64,000 nucleotides of DNA from an uncultured Clostridium sp. (GCA_900548455.1 URKQ01000002.1:124001-188000); one strand, 5' to 3'; shown: positions 23,698 through 32,888, counted from the first letter of the stretch. The notes: a model not told the origin generated them from the sequence alone. Numbers and translations: made by a program.

Positions 23698-26031
23698 TTA
23701 TTCATTAATTGTAGGTAACGTCACATTTACTTTAAATAAATCTGCCTCTACATCTATTTCAAATTTACCACCATGAAGTTCAACAATACTTTTAGCTATA
23801 GCTAAACCTAATCCTGAGCCTTCTGTATGTCTAGATTCTTCACCCCTCTTAAATCTTTCCGTAATTTCTATTGGATCAAAATTTAATTCATGGGCTGAAA
23901 TATTTTTCATAGATATTTCCACAAAATCATTTTTCTTTTTTATATCCACATATACTCTTGTTCCTTGTAATGAGTATTTTACTGAGTTGTTAATTAAATT
24001 CTCAAAAACTCTCCAAAGTTTTCTTCCATCAGCTTCTATAAATATTTTTTCTTTTGGCATTGTTACTTTAAAGTTAAGATTAGCCTTTTCTATTCTTCCT
24101 TCCGCTTCTCCAAGTGTCTGTCTTAAAAGTGCTACTACATCAAGTTTCTCTAAACTTAATTGCATTGCTCCACTGGCTGCCTTAGAAGCTTCAAATAAAT
24201 CCTCAATCAAAATTTTTAATCTTTGAGATTTTTTATCTAAAATACTAACATAGGTTTTTGCCTCTTCTGGCTGTACATCTATTCTCTTTAACAAATCTAC
24301 ATAATTAATTATAGATGTTAATGGTGTCTTTAAATCATGAGAAACATTTGTTATAAGTTCTGTTTTCATTTTCTCACTTTTAGTTTCATTTTCTAAAGAT
24401 ACCTTTAATCCTTCTTTCATATTGTTTATATTATGTGCTAAATCCCTTAAGGGACCTTTACCTTTTTCGGGAATGTCGTTACTGTTTTTTCCTGCGCACA
24501 TGTCTCTTGTACCATTAGTAATCTTATTTAGATAAGCAAAATCTCTCACTACAATAAATACTACAACGCAAGTTGCAACTAATATAATGCCTAAAGCTGC
24601 AATTGCTCCTACTTCCTCAAAAGCCAATAAAAATCCAAAGAAGGAAATAGCACAAATTAATATATATATAAGTAAAATTATAGCTAATTTTTTACCCAAA
24701 CTTTTCTTTTCCATAGCTACTCTAAAATTATCATAAAACTTAATTATATAACTATTTAAAAATAGATTGCCGGATTTATGTTTTATATAGGCAGCCTTTA
24801 TAAATGCATAGGTTGCTAATAGAGCTATAGTCCATAACATTATATTTCTAAAATACATAGTATTTCTAAAAGATTCGCTCCAGTTATGATAAAAGAAGAC
24901 ACTCTTTGAAAAATAAATTAATATTAAAGCTAAAATTCCAAAATCAATAGGAATCTCTACAAATTTATCTACTATATTATTAAAATAACTTCCCTTGTAT
25001 TTTATTTTTTTTAAAATAAAAAGTGTTATTAATATACCAATAATACCACATACTAACCCTGCTATTTGATTATTAGTAACATAATTAGCTCTTATATAAT
25101 TTTCATAGCTATTATAAAGATTATCTCCTGCTACTAACTTTTTAGGTACAGCTATATATATATCTAAATCACTTTTTACAGGAATAGATTCATGATACGT
25201 ATACGAATTCTCTTCTTGAATCCTTACCTCTACTGTTGAAATACTATTATGACCTCCATAATATCCATAACTATCGTAATGGTTTAGTTCTTTATCAGCA
25301 ACTCTCTTTCCATTTATATATATTGCTCTATTGTCAGTTCCATTAGAAATATGATATTCAGCAAAATAACTTGAATCATTTTTAAGTTCAGTTATTTGAT
25401 CTTTATCTGTATCATAATTTGAAAGCCAAAAATTATTAGATTTATCATATACAATGTATTTTAAATTATGTTGATTATTCAAAGAATTGTTGTACTTGTT
25501 ATAAATCTCAAGCTTCTTTTCAACTATAAGCTTCTTCAAATTCTCCTCATCATATCCATATTTTTTAAGTAATTCTTTGTAAATTTTGTCTTGTTCATCA
25601 CGAAGTGTATACTCACTCCACTTTGAAGTATCATAATCATCGTGAATCTTATCACAGGCTCTTCTATATTCTTCTGATAATATATTTTTTACAGCTTCAT
25701 TTGCTATGTCAAGTTCGCCTTGCGTTATATTATTGGCATCTTTGATATATTCTTCATTTTTATAAAGCTCTGCAAACTCTACCACTTTTTTTGTAAATTC
25801 ATCTATGTCTTTACCTAAAAAGTTGTAATTATATAAATTATTATTTTTTAAAACATTATAATTCGCCTTTATATCTTTTGCGCCTAAAATAGATATGGCA
25901 ATCATGATAGCTAAAATCAACATAACTATAGTTCTTGCTATCTTTATTTTTTTATGATCTTTGACCATCTCTTCATATTCTCTTTCTTCTTGGTTTTCAG
26001 TTTCTTTAGTACTTTTCAATTTTATACCCAA
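23698..26031 (-). CDS. Sensor histidine kinase with large extracytoplasmic domain
   Basis: A 777-residue membrane kinase. One segment at residues ~34-52 precedes a long extracytoplasmic region (~55-325). Further membrane segments lie near residues 328-345, 365-380, 395-410 and 450-500. A dimerisation/phosphoacceptor domain follows (NVSHDLKTPLTSIINY) and then an ATPase domain with N box (NLINNSVKYS) and G box (EGSGLGLAIAKS). It pairs with the response regulator at 26006, whose gene overlaps it by 26 bases. The stimulus is unknown; the layout resembles clostridial kinases that sense envelope stress, which is inference only. Confidence 0.92.
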   Translation of the reverse strand: MGIKLKSTKETENQEEREYEEMVKDHKKIKIARTIVMLILAIMIAISILGAKDIKANYNVLKNNNLYNYNFLGKDIDEFTKKVVEFAELYKNEEYIKDANNITQGELDIANEAVKNILSEEYRRACDKIHDDYDTSKWSEYTLRDEQDKIYKELLKKYGYDEENLKKLIVEKKLEIYNKYNNSLNNQHNLKYIVYDKSNNFWLSNYDTDKDQITELKNDSSYFAEYHISNGTDNRAIYINGKRVADKELNHYDSYGYYGGHNSISTVEVRIQEENSYTYHESIPVKSDLDIYIAVPKKLVAGDNLYNSYENYIRANYVTNNQIAGLVCGIIGILITLFILKKIKYKGSYFNNIVDKFVEIPIDFGILALILIYFSKSVFFYHNWSESFRNTMYFRNIMLWTIALLATYAFIKAAYIKHKSGNLFLNSYIIKFYDNFRVAMEKKSLGKKLAIILLIYILICAISFFGFLLAFEEVGAIAALGIILVATCVVVFIVVRDFAYLNKITNGTRDMCAGKNSNDIPEKGKGPLRDLAHNINNMKEGLKVSLENETKSEKMKTELITNVSHDLKTPLTSIINYVDLLKRIDVQPEEAKTYVSILDKKSQRLKILIEDLFEASKAASGAMQLSLEKLDVVALLRQTLGEAEGRIEKANLNFKVTMPKEKIFIEADGRKLWRVFENLINNSVKYSLQGTRVYVDIKKKNDFVEISMKNISAHELNFDPIEITERFKRGEESRHTEGSGLGLAIAKSIVELHGGKFEIDVEADLFKVNVTLPTINE

Positions 26032-26704
26032 TACCCCACACCACCTTTAAATATTTTGGATCCTTAGGATTAATTTCAATTTTTTCCCTGATTCTTCTTA
26101 TATGAACCGCTACAGTATTATCTATGTTATAACTAGGTTCATTCCATACTTTTTCGTATATGTCTTCCATAGAAAATACTATTCCTTTATTTTGTAATAG
26201 CAATTCTAAAATTTTAAATTCTATTGGTGTAAGTCTAACTGACTCTCCATCTACTAATACTTCCTTAGTATCTTTATTTAATTCAAGTCCACCACTTTTT
26301 AATACTGCTTCATTTTTCACTTCAATAAAATTTCCTAGTGAAACGTATCTTCTCAATTGAGATTTTACTCTTGCAATAAGTTCTAAAGGATTAAAAGGCT
26401 TTGTTATATAATCATCCGCCCCCATATTAAGTCCTAATATCTTATCAGTATCCTCCGATTTTGCAGATAGTAAAATTATAGGTATATTTTTTTCTTCTCT
26501 AATTTTTAATGTTGCTCTAATTCCATCCATTTTAGGCATCATTATATCCATAATTATCAAATGTATATTATTTTCTACCAAAGTTTCTATTGCCTCTATC
26601 CCATCGTAAGCTCTATATACATTCATTCCTTCGCTAGAAAGATATATTCCAATAGCATCTACTATTTCTTTATCATCATCAACAACTAATATATTATAAT
26701 TCAT
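26006..26704 (-). CDS. OmpR/PhoB-family response regulator
   Basis: A 232-residue DNA-binding regulator. The receiver domain has phosphoacceptor Asp53 in LIIMDIMMPKMDG, acidic pocket VVDDD at residues 7-11, and the switch lysine in DYITKPFNPLEL. The C-terminal winged helix (residues ~130-232) includes RLTPIEFKILELLLQNKG and VDNTVAVHIRRIREKIE-like text. I start it at 26704 (MNYNILVVDD) with AAGGGG 8 bases upstream; the open frame extends to 26722 without support. It heads a two-gene operon with the kinase at 23698. Its targets are not visible in the window. Confidence 0.95.
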   Translation of the reverse strand: MNYNILVVDDDKEIVDAIGIYLSSEGMNVYRAYDGIEAIETLVENNIHLIIMDIMMPKMDGIRATLKIREEKNIPIILLSAKSEDTDKILGLNMGADDYITKPFNPLELIARVKSQLRRYVSLGNFIEVKNEAVLKSGGLELNKDTKEVLVDGESVRLTPIEFKILELLLQNKGIVFSMEDIYEKVWNEPSYNIDNTVAVHIRRIREKIEINPKDPKYLKVVWGIGYKIEKY

Positions 26705-26784
26705 TATTACAACCCCTTTCATATACTCTTAAATTATAACATGAAATATATCTTTCTTTTTTCAAAATCCTTAATTATATAATA

Positions 26785-26837
26785 CAATGTAATTATTTCA
26801 TAAACCTGAACATAAATCTTAAGAAATTATTACATTG
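26785..26837. promoter_or_regulatory. Long inverted repeat between divergent genes
   Basis: CAATGTAATTATTTC (26785-26799) and GAAATTATTACATTG (26823-26837) are complementary except for one base, with 23 bases between. The repeat lies ~80 bases upstream of the response regulator gene and ~50 bases before the phosphatase promoter, so it could be an operator for either. Confidence 0.45.
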
Positions 26838-26885
26838 AACATATGAAAATTTTCTTAATTTTATAATAAATTTATCTAACATTTC

Positions 26886-26914
26886 TTGTTGGCAAATTAA
26901 AAATAATGTACAAT
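26886..26914 (+). promoter_or_regulatory. Probable promoter of the PPP phosphatase gene
   Basis: -35 TTGTTG (26886-26891), a 17-base spacer and -10 TACAAT (26909-26914). Transcription would start near 26921, about 30 bases before a terminator-like hairpin. Confidence 0.5.
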
Positions 26915-26949
26915 TATAGTAGTAGATAGATTTTTTTGTCTCATACCCT

Positions 26950-26993
26950 AATTCCCTTCATACCCCTCAAACATATGAAGGGAATTCTTTTTT
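26950..26993 (+). terminator. Leader terminator (possible attenuator) before the phosphatase gene
   Basis: A perfect 13-bp stem AATTCCCTTCATA (26950-26962) pairs with 26974-26986 and is followed by CTTTTTT and then immediately by AGGAG, the gene's ribosome binding site. A terminator in this position would stop transcripts from the upstream promoter unless it is relieved. Confidence 0.75.
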
Positions 26994-27004
26994 AGGAGAA
27001 TGTT

Positions 27005-28126
27005 ATGAATTATATAGAAAAAATTGAAGCTTTAAAACAGAACCTTAAAACTGAATATATAGCCTTAGATGAAATTATAAATATAATAAATCTAGAAAAA
27101 AATTTAGATGAAATAAATTATTTTCATACATATTTAATGGATAAACTCATCAATCTTTCACAATTTGAATGTAGCAATGTAAATTTAAATTATTCTAAAG
27201 ATTCCTGTGATTGTAAAAAAAGTTTGTTCAACATGGAAGATAAAAAGAGAGGAGATAAAATTTATTTTTTTAATAATTCTTCTGCAAAATACTATATCTT
27301 TGGAGATATTCACTCAGATTCTATCACTTTAATAGAGTTTTTAAATAAAATCTTTTCAAACAAAAAACTTATTGAAGATGAAAAAATACGCTTGATTTTT
27401 TTAGGAGATTATATAGATCGAGGACATGCTCCATTTAAAACTTTAGAACTTATATTTATTCTAAAGTATCTGTTTCCTGAAAACATATTTTTGTTAAGAG
27501 GTAATCATGATGGCGGTAAAATCTTAGAGGATAATAACTATAAATTGTGTGTAGGTAGAAATGATGGTACTACAGATGAAGATTATTTTGTAGCATCACT
27601 TTATAATAAACTACAAAGTAAAAACAAGTCATTAAAATTACTTCAGACTTATTTAGATTTTTTTAATAGCTTGTGTACATTAGCACTAATAAAATCTAAA
27701 GAGGAAATTATTATGTGTGTTCATGGTGGAATTCCACGAGCTAATGAGGATTTTAACAATTACGATCATTTGCATAATATAAATGATTTATGTAGTGAAT
27801 CTATTTTAGATAAATTAAATGATTCTGTTACTTATAATATGCTTTGGAGTGATCCTAGTGAAGATATATCTCTAAAAAGAGATACTAGACGATTTTACTT
27901 TTATGAAGATAGCTTTAGTAACTTTATTGAAAAATTTAACATTGATAAAATAGTAAGAGGACATCAAGCCTTTGATGAAGGCTTTAAAGAATTTTTTAAC
28001 AAACAATTAATTTCTATTTTCTCATCGGGAAAATGTCCTATAAAAAACTTAGAAACTGCTTATGAAGACATAATTCCTTGTGCACTAAAAATCCATAATG
28101 GAACCTATACAACTATTAGATTATAA
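27005..28126 (+). CDS. PPP-family serine/threonine phosphatase or metallophosphoesterase
   Basis: A 373-residue cytoplasmic protein. All metal-binding motifs of the PPP phosphoesterase fold are present in order: GDIHSD (100-105), GDYIDRG (134-140), GNHDG (166-170), HGGIPRA near 241, and RGHQAFDEGF near 317. Such enzymes use a di-metal centre to hydrolyse phosphoserine/threonine or dinucleoside polyphosphates. The ~85 N-terminal residues are helical and not part of the fold; they contain a Cys-rich spot (CDCKK near 70). The gene is alone and preceded by a terminator hairpin abutting its ribosome binding site. Its target is unknown. Confidence 0.9.
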   Translation: MNYIEKIEALKQNLKTEYIALDEIINIINLEKNLDEINYFHTYLMDKLINLSQFECSNVNLNYSKDSCDCKKSLFNMEDKKRGDKIYFFNNSSAKYYIFGDIHSDSITLIEFLNKIFSNKKLIEDEKIRLIFLGDYIDRGHAPFKTLELIFILKYLFPENIFLLRGNHDGGKILEDNNYKLCVGRNDGTTDEDYFVASLYNKLQSKNKSLKLLQTYLDFFNSLCTLALIKSKEEIIMCVHGGIPRANEDFNNYDHLHNINDLCSESILDKLNDSVTYNMLWSDPSEDISLKRDTRRFYFYEDSFSNFIEKFNIDKIVRGHQAFDEGFKEFFNKQLISIFSSGKCPIKNLETAYEDIIPCALKIHNGTYTTIRL

Positions 28127-28131
28127 ATTTA

Positions 28132-28163
28132 TAGGATGTGACCATTTGTAAAGTCACATCCTA
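28132..28163. terminator. Bidirectional intrinsic terminator
   Basis: TAGGATGTGAC (28132-28142) pairs perfectly with GTCACATCCTA (28153-28163). It lies between the convergent phosphatase and NSS transporter genes. Confidence 0.8.
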
Positions 28164-28170
28164 TTATTAT

Positions 28171-29547
28171 CTATATGCTTATCCCAAACATCTTAAGAAG
28201 TGGTACCAAAACACCTATGGCATTTAACCATATAGTAAATATTAATGCCGGTGCTACATATTTTATCATTATAGAAAAAAACATTTTTGATTTAAATTTA
28301 TATTTTCCTCCACAAGAAATTTCATCAGTAGCTTTATCTATTCCCCATACATATCCGATAAATATACACATTAAAAGACCACCTAATGGCATAAGCACAC
28401 TTTCAGCTAAAAAGCTCATAAAATCAAAGAAGTTATATCCTAATATCAAGAAATCTTCCATCACTGGACCATTTGCAAGAGAACAAGGAATTCCAACTAA
28501 AAATATGATAATTACAATTGATATAGTAGCTATCTTTCTTTCAATTTTAAAAGTATCAATTACAAACGAAACAACTACTTCTAATAATGCTATTGCCGAT
28601 GTTAGTGCTGCAAATAATATTAGTACAAAGAACAATAATCCAAATATTTGACCAAATGGCATTGAATCAAAAACAGATGGTAATGTTATAAACATTAGAC
28701 TCGGTCCTGCTGTTGGCTCAAATCCAAAAGCAAATACTGCAGGTAATACAGCAAGTCCAGCTAACAAGGCAACTATAGTATCTATCCCAGGTATTATAAC
28801 CGCATTTTTTTCTAAATTTTCTGTTTTCCCCAAGTAACTTCCATAAGTAATTACGGCACCCATTCCTAAGCTTAAAGAGAAAAATGCTTGTCCAAGGGCT
28901 GCCATTACAGTTCCAATAGTAACCTTAGAAAAGTCTGGTTTTAAAAAGAACTTTATTCCCTCCATTGCACCATCTAGAGTTACTGATCTTATAACAACTA
29001 TGACTAAAAGTATAAGAAGTGCAGGCATCATTACCTTACTAGCTTTTTCAATTCCTCCAGAAATCCCTTTTAACACTATTACTGCACAAAGAACTATAAA
29101 CACAAAATGCCAAACTATTGGAATCGTAGTTCCTGATATAAAACTATTAAAATATGCTCCGGCTTCATTTCCTGCTATTCCACCTGTTATATATTTTCCT
29201 ATGTAATTTAAAACCCAACCTCCAATTACACTATAAAAAGAAAGAATACAAAAGCTTACTATTACTCCAATAACACCAACAAAGGCCCATTTTTTATTTA
29301 TCTTTTTATATGCCTCTACTGCACTTAAATGTGTACTTCTTCCAATTGACATTTCTCCAAGCATAATAACAAATCCAATTATCACAATCATTGCTAAATA
29401 TAAAAATACAAATGCTCCTCCTCCATTAGCCCCAGCTAAATAAGGAAATTTCCATATATTCCCTAAACCTACTGCAGAACCTGCAGCTGCTAATATGAAT
29501 CCTAGATTTGAACCCCATTGGCCTCTTCCCTGACTTGAATTATTCAT
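28171..29547 (-). CDS. Sodium-dependent transporter, NSS (SNF) family
   Basis: A 458-residue membrane protein with about eleven segments. The N-terminal signature WGSNLGFILAAAGSAVGLGNIWKFPYL is diagnostic for neurotransmitter:sodium symporters, and this short form matches the 11-TM bacterial members such as MhsT or TnaT that import amino acids with Na+. The GNIWKFPY stretch forms part of the Na+ and substrate sites. The substrate is probably an amino acid but not determinable. The start has AGGAGG (29553-29558). It is monocistronic. Confidence 0.94.
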   Translation of the reverse strand: MNNSSQGRGQWGSNLGFILAAAGSAVGLGNIWKFPYLAGANGGGAFVFLYLAMIVIIGFVIMLGEMSIGRSTHLSAVEAYKKINKKWAFVGVIGVIVSFCILSFYSVIGGWVLNYIGKYITGGIAGNEAGAYFNSFISGTTIPIVWHFVFIVLCAVIVLKGISGGIEKASKVMMPALLILLVIVVIRSVTLDGAMEGIKFFLKPDFSKVTIGTVMAALGQAFFSLSLGMGAVITYGSYLGKTENLEKNAVIIPGIDTIVALLAGLAVLPAVFAFGFEPTAGPSLMFITLPSVFDSMPFGQIFGLLFFVLILFAALTSAIALLEVVVSFVIDTFKIERKIATISIVIIIFLVGIPCSLANGPVMEDFLILGYNFFDFMSFLAESVLMPLGGLLMCIFIGYVWGIDKATDEISCGGKYKFKSKMFFSIMIKYVAPALIFTIWLNAIGVLVPLLKMFGISI

Positions 29548-29600
29548 ACCTTATCCTCCTTTGTATTGAGTTTCAGTTATTTTTTAAATTATATAAAAAA

Positions 29601-29631
29601 AACTTTGTAAATTCAACAAATTTACAAAGTT
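29601..29631. terminator. Intrinsic terminator
   Basis: AACTTTGTAAATT (29601-29613) pairs with AATTTACAAAGTT (29619-29631), flanked by A- and T-runs on both sides. It lies downstream of the serine hydrolase gene on the minus strand. Confidence 0.85.
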
Positions 29632-29706
29632 TTTATGAACTTTTTGTTAATTATTCCCTTGATATCGATAACAACTTTTTTTGTAAACATTAACTTAAAA
29701 AATATT

Positions 29707-30750
29707 TTAACTATTATTATTAGAATAGTACTCGTAATCATCCATTATGTTATTTATTTGAGTTGCTATTAACTCTATTTCATAACTGCTAGACCAGTTT
29801 CCACCATTATTAACCATTATTGCAACAACATAGGGATTCTTAGCATAAACTATACCCGTATCATGGCATTGCTCATCAATCCAACCTGATTTATGTGCTG
29901 TTTTATATTGAGGCACTCCTGGCTGTATATAATTGTAAAGTGCCTCCTTTAAAATACTTATATACATCTTCCCAAGGTCACTTTCCTCACCATACCTATA
30001 TATTTCTCTCCAAATTAACGCTGCACTTTTTGCATTTGCTTTCCCCCATATAAAATGTCCATCCAAAAAATACTCATCACATCCCAATTCTTCTAACATG
30101 CTATTATATCCTTCTTCTCCAAATCTATAATTTAGCATATTATAAGCAATATTATCACTATAGTTTATAGTATTATAAATAAGTTGTTCAATGGTATAAA
30201 CGCTGCCTATAGGTTCATTTTGAATTAATCCGGACCCATAGATAAAATGTTTTTCTTCATATACCATTTCTTCTTCTAATGATCCATTTCCCTTTTCTAT
30301 TTCTTTTAAACAATATAAAACATACGGTGCTTTAATTGTACTAGCAGTATCATATTCATCCTCAGGATTATAACCCATAACCATATTGTCCTTAAGATTT
30401 ATAACACAAAAAGAAATATCCTCACCATAACTATTTATAATATTATAAACTTCATTTAACAGCTCATCTTTTATAACATAGTTAGAATTATTTACACACA
30501 CCTTATTCTCTTGCCATATAAAATCCTTATCTTTCGATGAACTTTCATTTCCGTCTATTTTAGTACCCACATCTTGTTTTTCATACTGCTTTTCTATTTG
30601 CTTATATACATCTTCTATTACTAAACTTTTTCTTAGATTTCTTTTATCTACTTCTAAATAGCTATACTCACTTTTCTTATCACCAGTACTACATCCAACA
30701 AATATAATAATAAAAACAATAAAAAAAATTAAACATATTACTTGTTTCAT
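29707..30750 (-). CDS. Class A beta-lactamase-like serine hydrolase lipoprotein
   Basis: A 347-residue lipoprotein with lipobox FVGCSTG (cleavage before Cys20), then a ~75-residue acidic linker, and a penicillin-recognising fold. The three active-site motifs are present: SxxK as S137-T-I-K140, SDN at 198-200, and KSG at 287-289 (the KTG box). It may hydrolyse beta-lactams or act as a small D,D-peptidase; the typical class A Glu166 loop is not clear, so resistance should not be assumed. I start it at 30750 because GAGGTGG lies 3-9 bases upstream; the frame to 30801 lacks support. It is followed by a strong terminator. Confidence 0.88.
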   Translation of the reverse strand: MKQVICLIFFIVFIIIFVGCSTGDKKSEYSYLEVDKRNLRKSLVIEDVYKQIEKQYEKQDVGTKIDGNESSSKDKDFIWQENKVCVNNSNYVIKDELLNEVYNIINSYGEDISFCVINLKDNMVMGYNPEDEYDTASTIKAPYVLYCLKEIEKGNGSLEEEMVYEEKHFIYGSGLIQNEPIGSVYTIEQLIYNTINYSDNIAYNMLNYRFGEEGYNSMLEELGCDEYFLDGHFIWGKANAKSAALIWREIYRYGEESDLGKMYISILKEALYNYIQPGVPQYKTAHKSGWIDEQCHDTGIVYAKNPYVVAIMVNNGGNWSSSYEIELIATQINNIMDDYEYYSNNNS

Positions 30751-30813
30751 ATCCACCTCACAAGCATAATTAACTTTATATATAATATGCTGTATAACCA
30801 TTTTGGTGAATAT

Positions 30814-31176
30814 TTATTTTATATACATCTTCCACTTCGAAGCACAAAAGCCCCAAATAGTAATATTAGATACCATTGCAAGAAATCTTGTAAATTTAAT
30901 ACTTATAGGATATGGCTTCTGAATTGACGTCATAAAAACACTTAACCAAATAAATAAGAAAATAGTAAAAATCAATAAAATTATTATAAACTCTCTTTTA
31001 TCCTTTATCTTTTTGCATACTAAAAATACCAATGGAATTAATAAAAGTATAGTAAAAAATAAAGGTGCAATACATTCTTTAATGGATATTGTCTTCACAA
31101 CTTTATCATAATCTCTTGTTAATGATGTATACCACAAAACTTCCATTACTTTTAAAAAAAATATAAGTATCGGCAA
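30814..31176 (-). CDS. Small membrane protein of unknown function
   Basis: A 120-residue protein with three to four hydrophobic segments (about residues 38-54, 62-80 and 95-110). The apparent start is TTG at 31176 with AGGGGGAGAAGG just upstream. No family is recognised. It lies 63 bases before the serine hydrolase gene on the same strand, so the two may be cotranscribed, which would place it beside a cell-wall-related enzyme. A TTG start and lack of homology keep confidence moderate. Confidence 0.6.
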   Translation of the reverse strand: MPILIFFLKVMEVLWYTSLTRDYDKVVKTISIKECIAPLFFTILLLIPLVFLVCKKIKDKREFIIILLIFTIFLFIWLSVFMTSIQKPYPISIKFTRFLAMVSNITIWGFCASKWKMYIK

Positions 31177-31265
31177 ACCTTCTCCCCCTCTTCATTTCTA
31201 TTTAAGGCTCTGTATTACCTTGCTTTATTTAATATATATGACTGCACTTTATTATTTCGAACACT

Positions 31266-31308
31266 TTTATTTTAAAAATAAAAGAAGTAGTTAACACTAG
31301 GTAACTAC
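31266..31308 (-). terminator. Terminator overlapping the stop codon of the gene at 31305
   Basis: GTAGTTA (31287-31293) pairs with TAACTAC (31302-31308), which contains the TAG stop. It is followed on the minus strand by a T-rich TTCTTTTATTTTTA tract. Confidence 0.65.
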
Positions 31309-31742
31309 CTCTCTACGATATTCTTTATTTTATAATACCAATTAGGAAAATATTTTTTACTATTACATTCAATCATCAGTGCTTCAAAATATAACTTATC
31401 AATATCATTATATTTACTTAAATTCTCTAAAGAAATCAATTCTATATTTGTTAATTCTTCTAACTTATCTATAATATTTTTCTCACTTAAATTATCACTA
31501 TGTAGCTCTATTAAAAAAGGTCTATGATTTTTTCGAACTGTTGAAGATATTGAAAATAAAATATTGCACTCCATTTCTGTTATACTTTTAATGCAACTAA
31601 GAATAACTTCTTCCGCGGATCCTTCCTTATCAGTCTCTACCTTTATAAAAGAATGTTCCTCTTTCCCATTTATATTATTAACCTGAAAAACAGCTACATT
31701 ATTAAATAAAATAATCCCCTCTGCATATTGCTTATTTATCAT
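31305..31742 (-). CDS. Nudix-like protein with a degenerate Nudix box
   Basis: A 145-residue cytoplasmic protein. The overall pattern resembles small Nudix hydrolases: GIILFNNVAVFQVN as the first strands, a helix starting GSAEEVILSCIKSITEME, a later strand HRPFLIELH, and the ending CNSKKYFPNWYYKIKNI, which recalls RGYFPPWY-type Nudix tails. The expected REUxEExG metal-binding core is replaced by SCIKSITEME, so hydrolysis is unlikely. It could be a ligand-binding or regulatory derivative. AAGGGA lies 8 bases before the ATG. The Nudix relation is my inference from pattern, not a proven homology. Confidence 0.6.
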   Translation of the reverse strand: MINKQYAEGIILFNNVAVFQVNNINGKEEHSFIKVETDKEGSAEEVILSCIKSITEMECNILFSISSTVRKNHRPFLIELHSDNLSEKNIIDKLEELTNIELISLENLSKYNDIDKLYFEALMIECNSKKYFPNWYYKIKNIVER

Positions 31743-31916
31743 TTAACTATCCCTTCTCATATAAATAATTTATTTATCTACTATCATACCCCTTATATTA
31801 TTCTTCTAATATTCAAATATATAAGTTTAATTTAACATATTAATTATATTACATATCCATATATATTATTTTACTCTTTTTTACATATTGTAACAAATTA
31901 AATATTCTTAATATTG

Positions 31917-31945
31917 TTGACATTTTATGATTTATAGAATAATAT
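31917..31945 (+). promoter_or_regulatory. Promoter of the trpP T-box leader
   Basis: -35 TTGACA (31917-31922), 17-base spacer, -10 TAATAT (31940-31945). The predicted start near 31952 lies at the head of the T-box. Confidence 0.85.
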
Positions 31946-31949
31946 ACTA

Positions 31950-32235
31950 TATAATAAATCAATAAAAAATCCATTGACAAGGAATAGTACTTAAATCCAT
32001 GTTATATACAGAGAATTAGCGTTTGGTGAGAGTCTAATATTAACAAGTTTAAGGAATGGACCTTTGAGGAGTAAATCGAAATCTTTAATTAGAAAGTAGT
32101 GGTTACCGTGGACTGCACGTTACAGCGGATAGGATATGTTAGTATCTGAAATGAGTGGTGAATAAATTTATTTTTTTCACAAATTAGGTGGTATCGCGGT
32201 TAACTTCGTCCTTTTCAATGGACGGAGTTTTTTTA
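31950..32235 (+). ncRNA. T-box riboswitch, tryptophan-specific (TGG specifier)
   Basis: A full T-box leader. The AGTA box is in GGAATAGTACTTAAATCC. The helix CTTAAA/TTTAAG closes the specifier loop. GAA is followed directly by TGG (32057-32059) and then A, so tRNA-Trp is read. The apical signature is GGTGAGAGTC, the T-box is GGTGGTATCGCGG (32187-32199), and the terminator is ACTTCGTCC/GGACGGAGT (32203-32228) plus a T-run. Uncharged tRNA-Trp should favour the antiterminator and switch on trpP, which fits the gene's role. Confidence 0.93.
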
Positions 32236-32333
32236 TTTTATAGGAGGTGATTTAGATGTTATGAACTTACGCATCAAATGATGATGAGATTCAATGGAAG
32301 AAGTCAAAATATAATTATAGGAGGAATCTTCTT

Positions 32334-32888
32334 ATGAAAAAAAGTAATACAAAAAAATTAGTTATGAATTCAATGTTACTAGCTATTGGTGCAATTCTAC
32401 ATCAAATCACTCCAGCACTTGGACTGCCTATGCAACCTGATATGGCACTGGCTATGTTATTTATAATAATGATTCTAAATAAAAATGACTATAAAACTTG
32501 TTTAATTTCAGCCCTTATTACAGGTATTTTTACTGCAATGACAACTAAATTTCCTGGTGGGCAACTACCAAACATTATTGATAAGTTTATAACTGTAAAT
32601 TTATCTTATCTTTTAGTACAGTTGATTTTAAAAATTAAATTGATATCAAATTTAAACAAGGAAAAACAAAATACCTTATTAGTCTATATTCTCTTTCCAG
32701 CGGGCACTCTAATAAGTGGTACTACTTTCCTTATAGCTTCACTTATAATAGTTGGACTACCTGCTACCTTTAATGCTTTATTTATTGGAGTAGTACTTCC
32801 TGCCATAGGGATTAATTTAATATTTGGTATATTTCTATATAAAATTGTTCTAATCTCCTTTAAAAGATCTTTTAATACCAATTTGTAA
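32334..32888 (+). CDS. trpP: Tryptophan transporter TrpP-like
   Basis: A 184-residue membrane protein with five to six segments. The start of the fold (MNSMLLAIGAILHQITPALG) and the conserved TTKFPGGQLPNIIDKFIT identify the TrpP family (Bacillus YhaG), an S-component-like tryptophan importer. The tryptophan T-box immediately upstream supports the substrate strongly. The ribosome binding site is AGGAGG with 9-base spacing. The ~100 bases between the T-box terminator and the gene hold an extra perfect ribosome binding site and two tiny open frames. A pyruvate kinase-like gene follows 60 bases downstream. Confidence 0.93.
   Translation: MKKSNTKKLVMNSMLLAIGAILHQITPALGLPMQPDMALAMLFIIMILNKNDYKTCLISALITGIFTAMTTKFPGGQLPNIIDKFITVNLSYLLVQLILKIKLISNLNKEKQNTLLVYILFPAGTLISGTTFLIASLIIVGLPATFNALFIGVVLPAIGINLIFGIFLYKIVLISFKRSFNTNL

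Noticed and set aside
28175..28651. 158-codon plus-strand open frame opposite the NSS transporter
   Set aside because: It is antisense to a clear transporter gene and has no start signal.
29707..30750. Calling the serine hydrolase a resistance beta-lactamase
   Set aside because: The SxxK, SDN and KSG motifs fit class A, but the Glu166 loop is not clear and the linker is atypical, so resistance is not supported.
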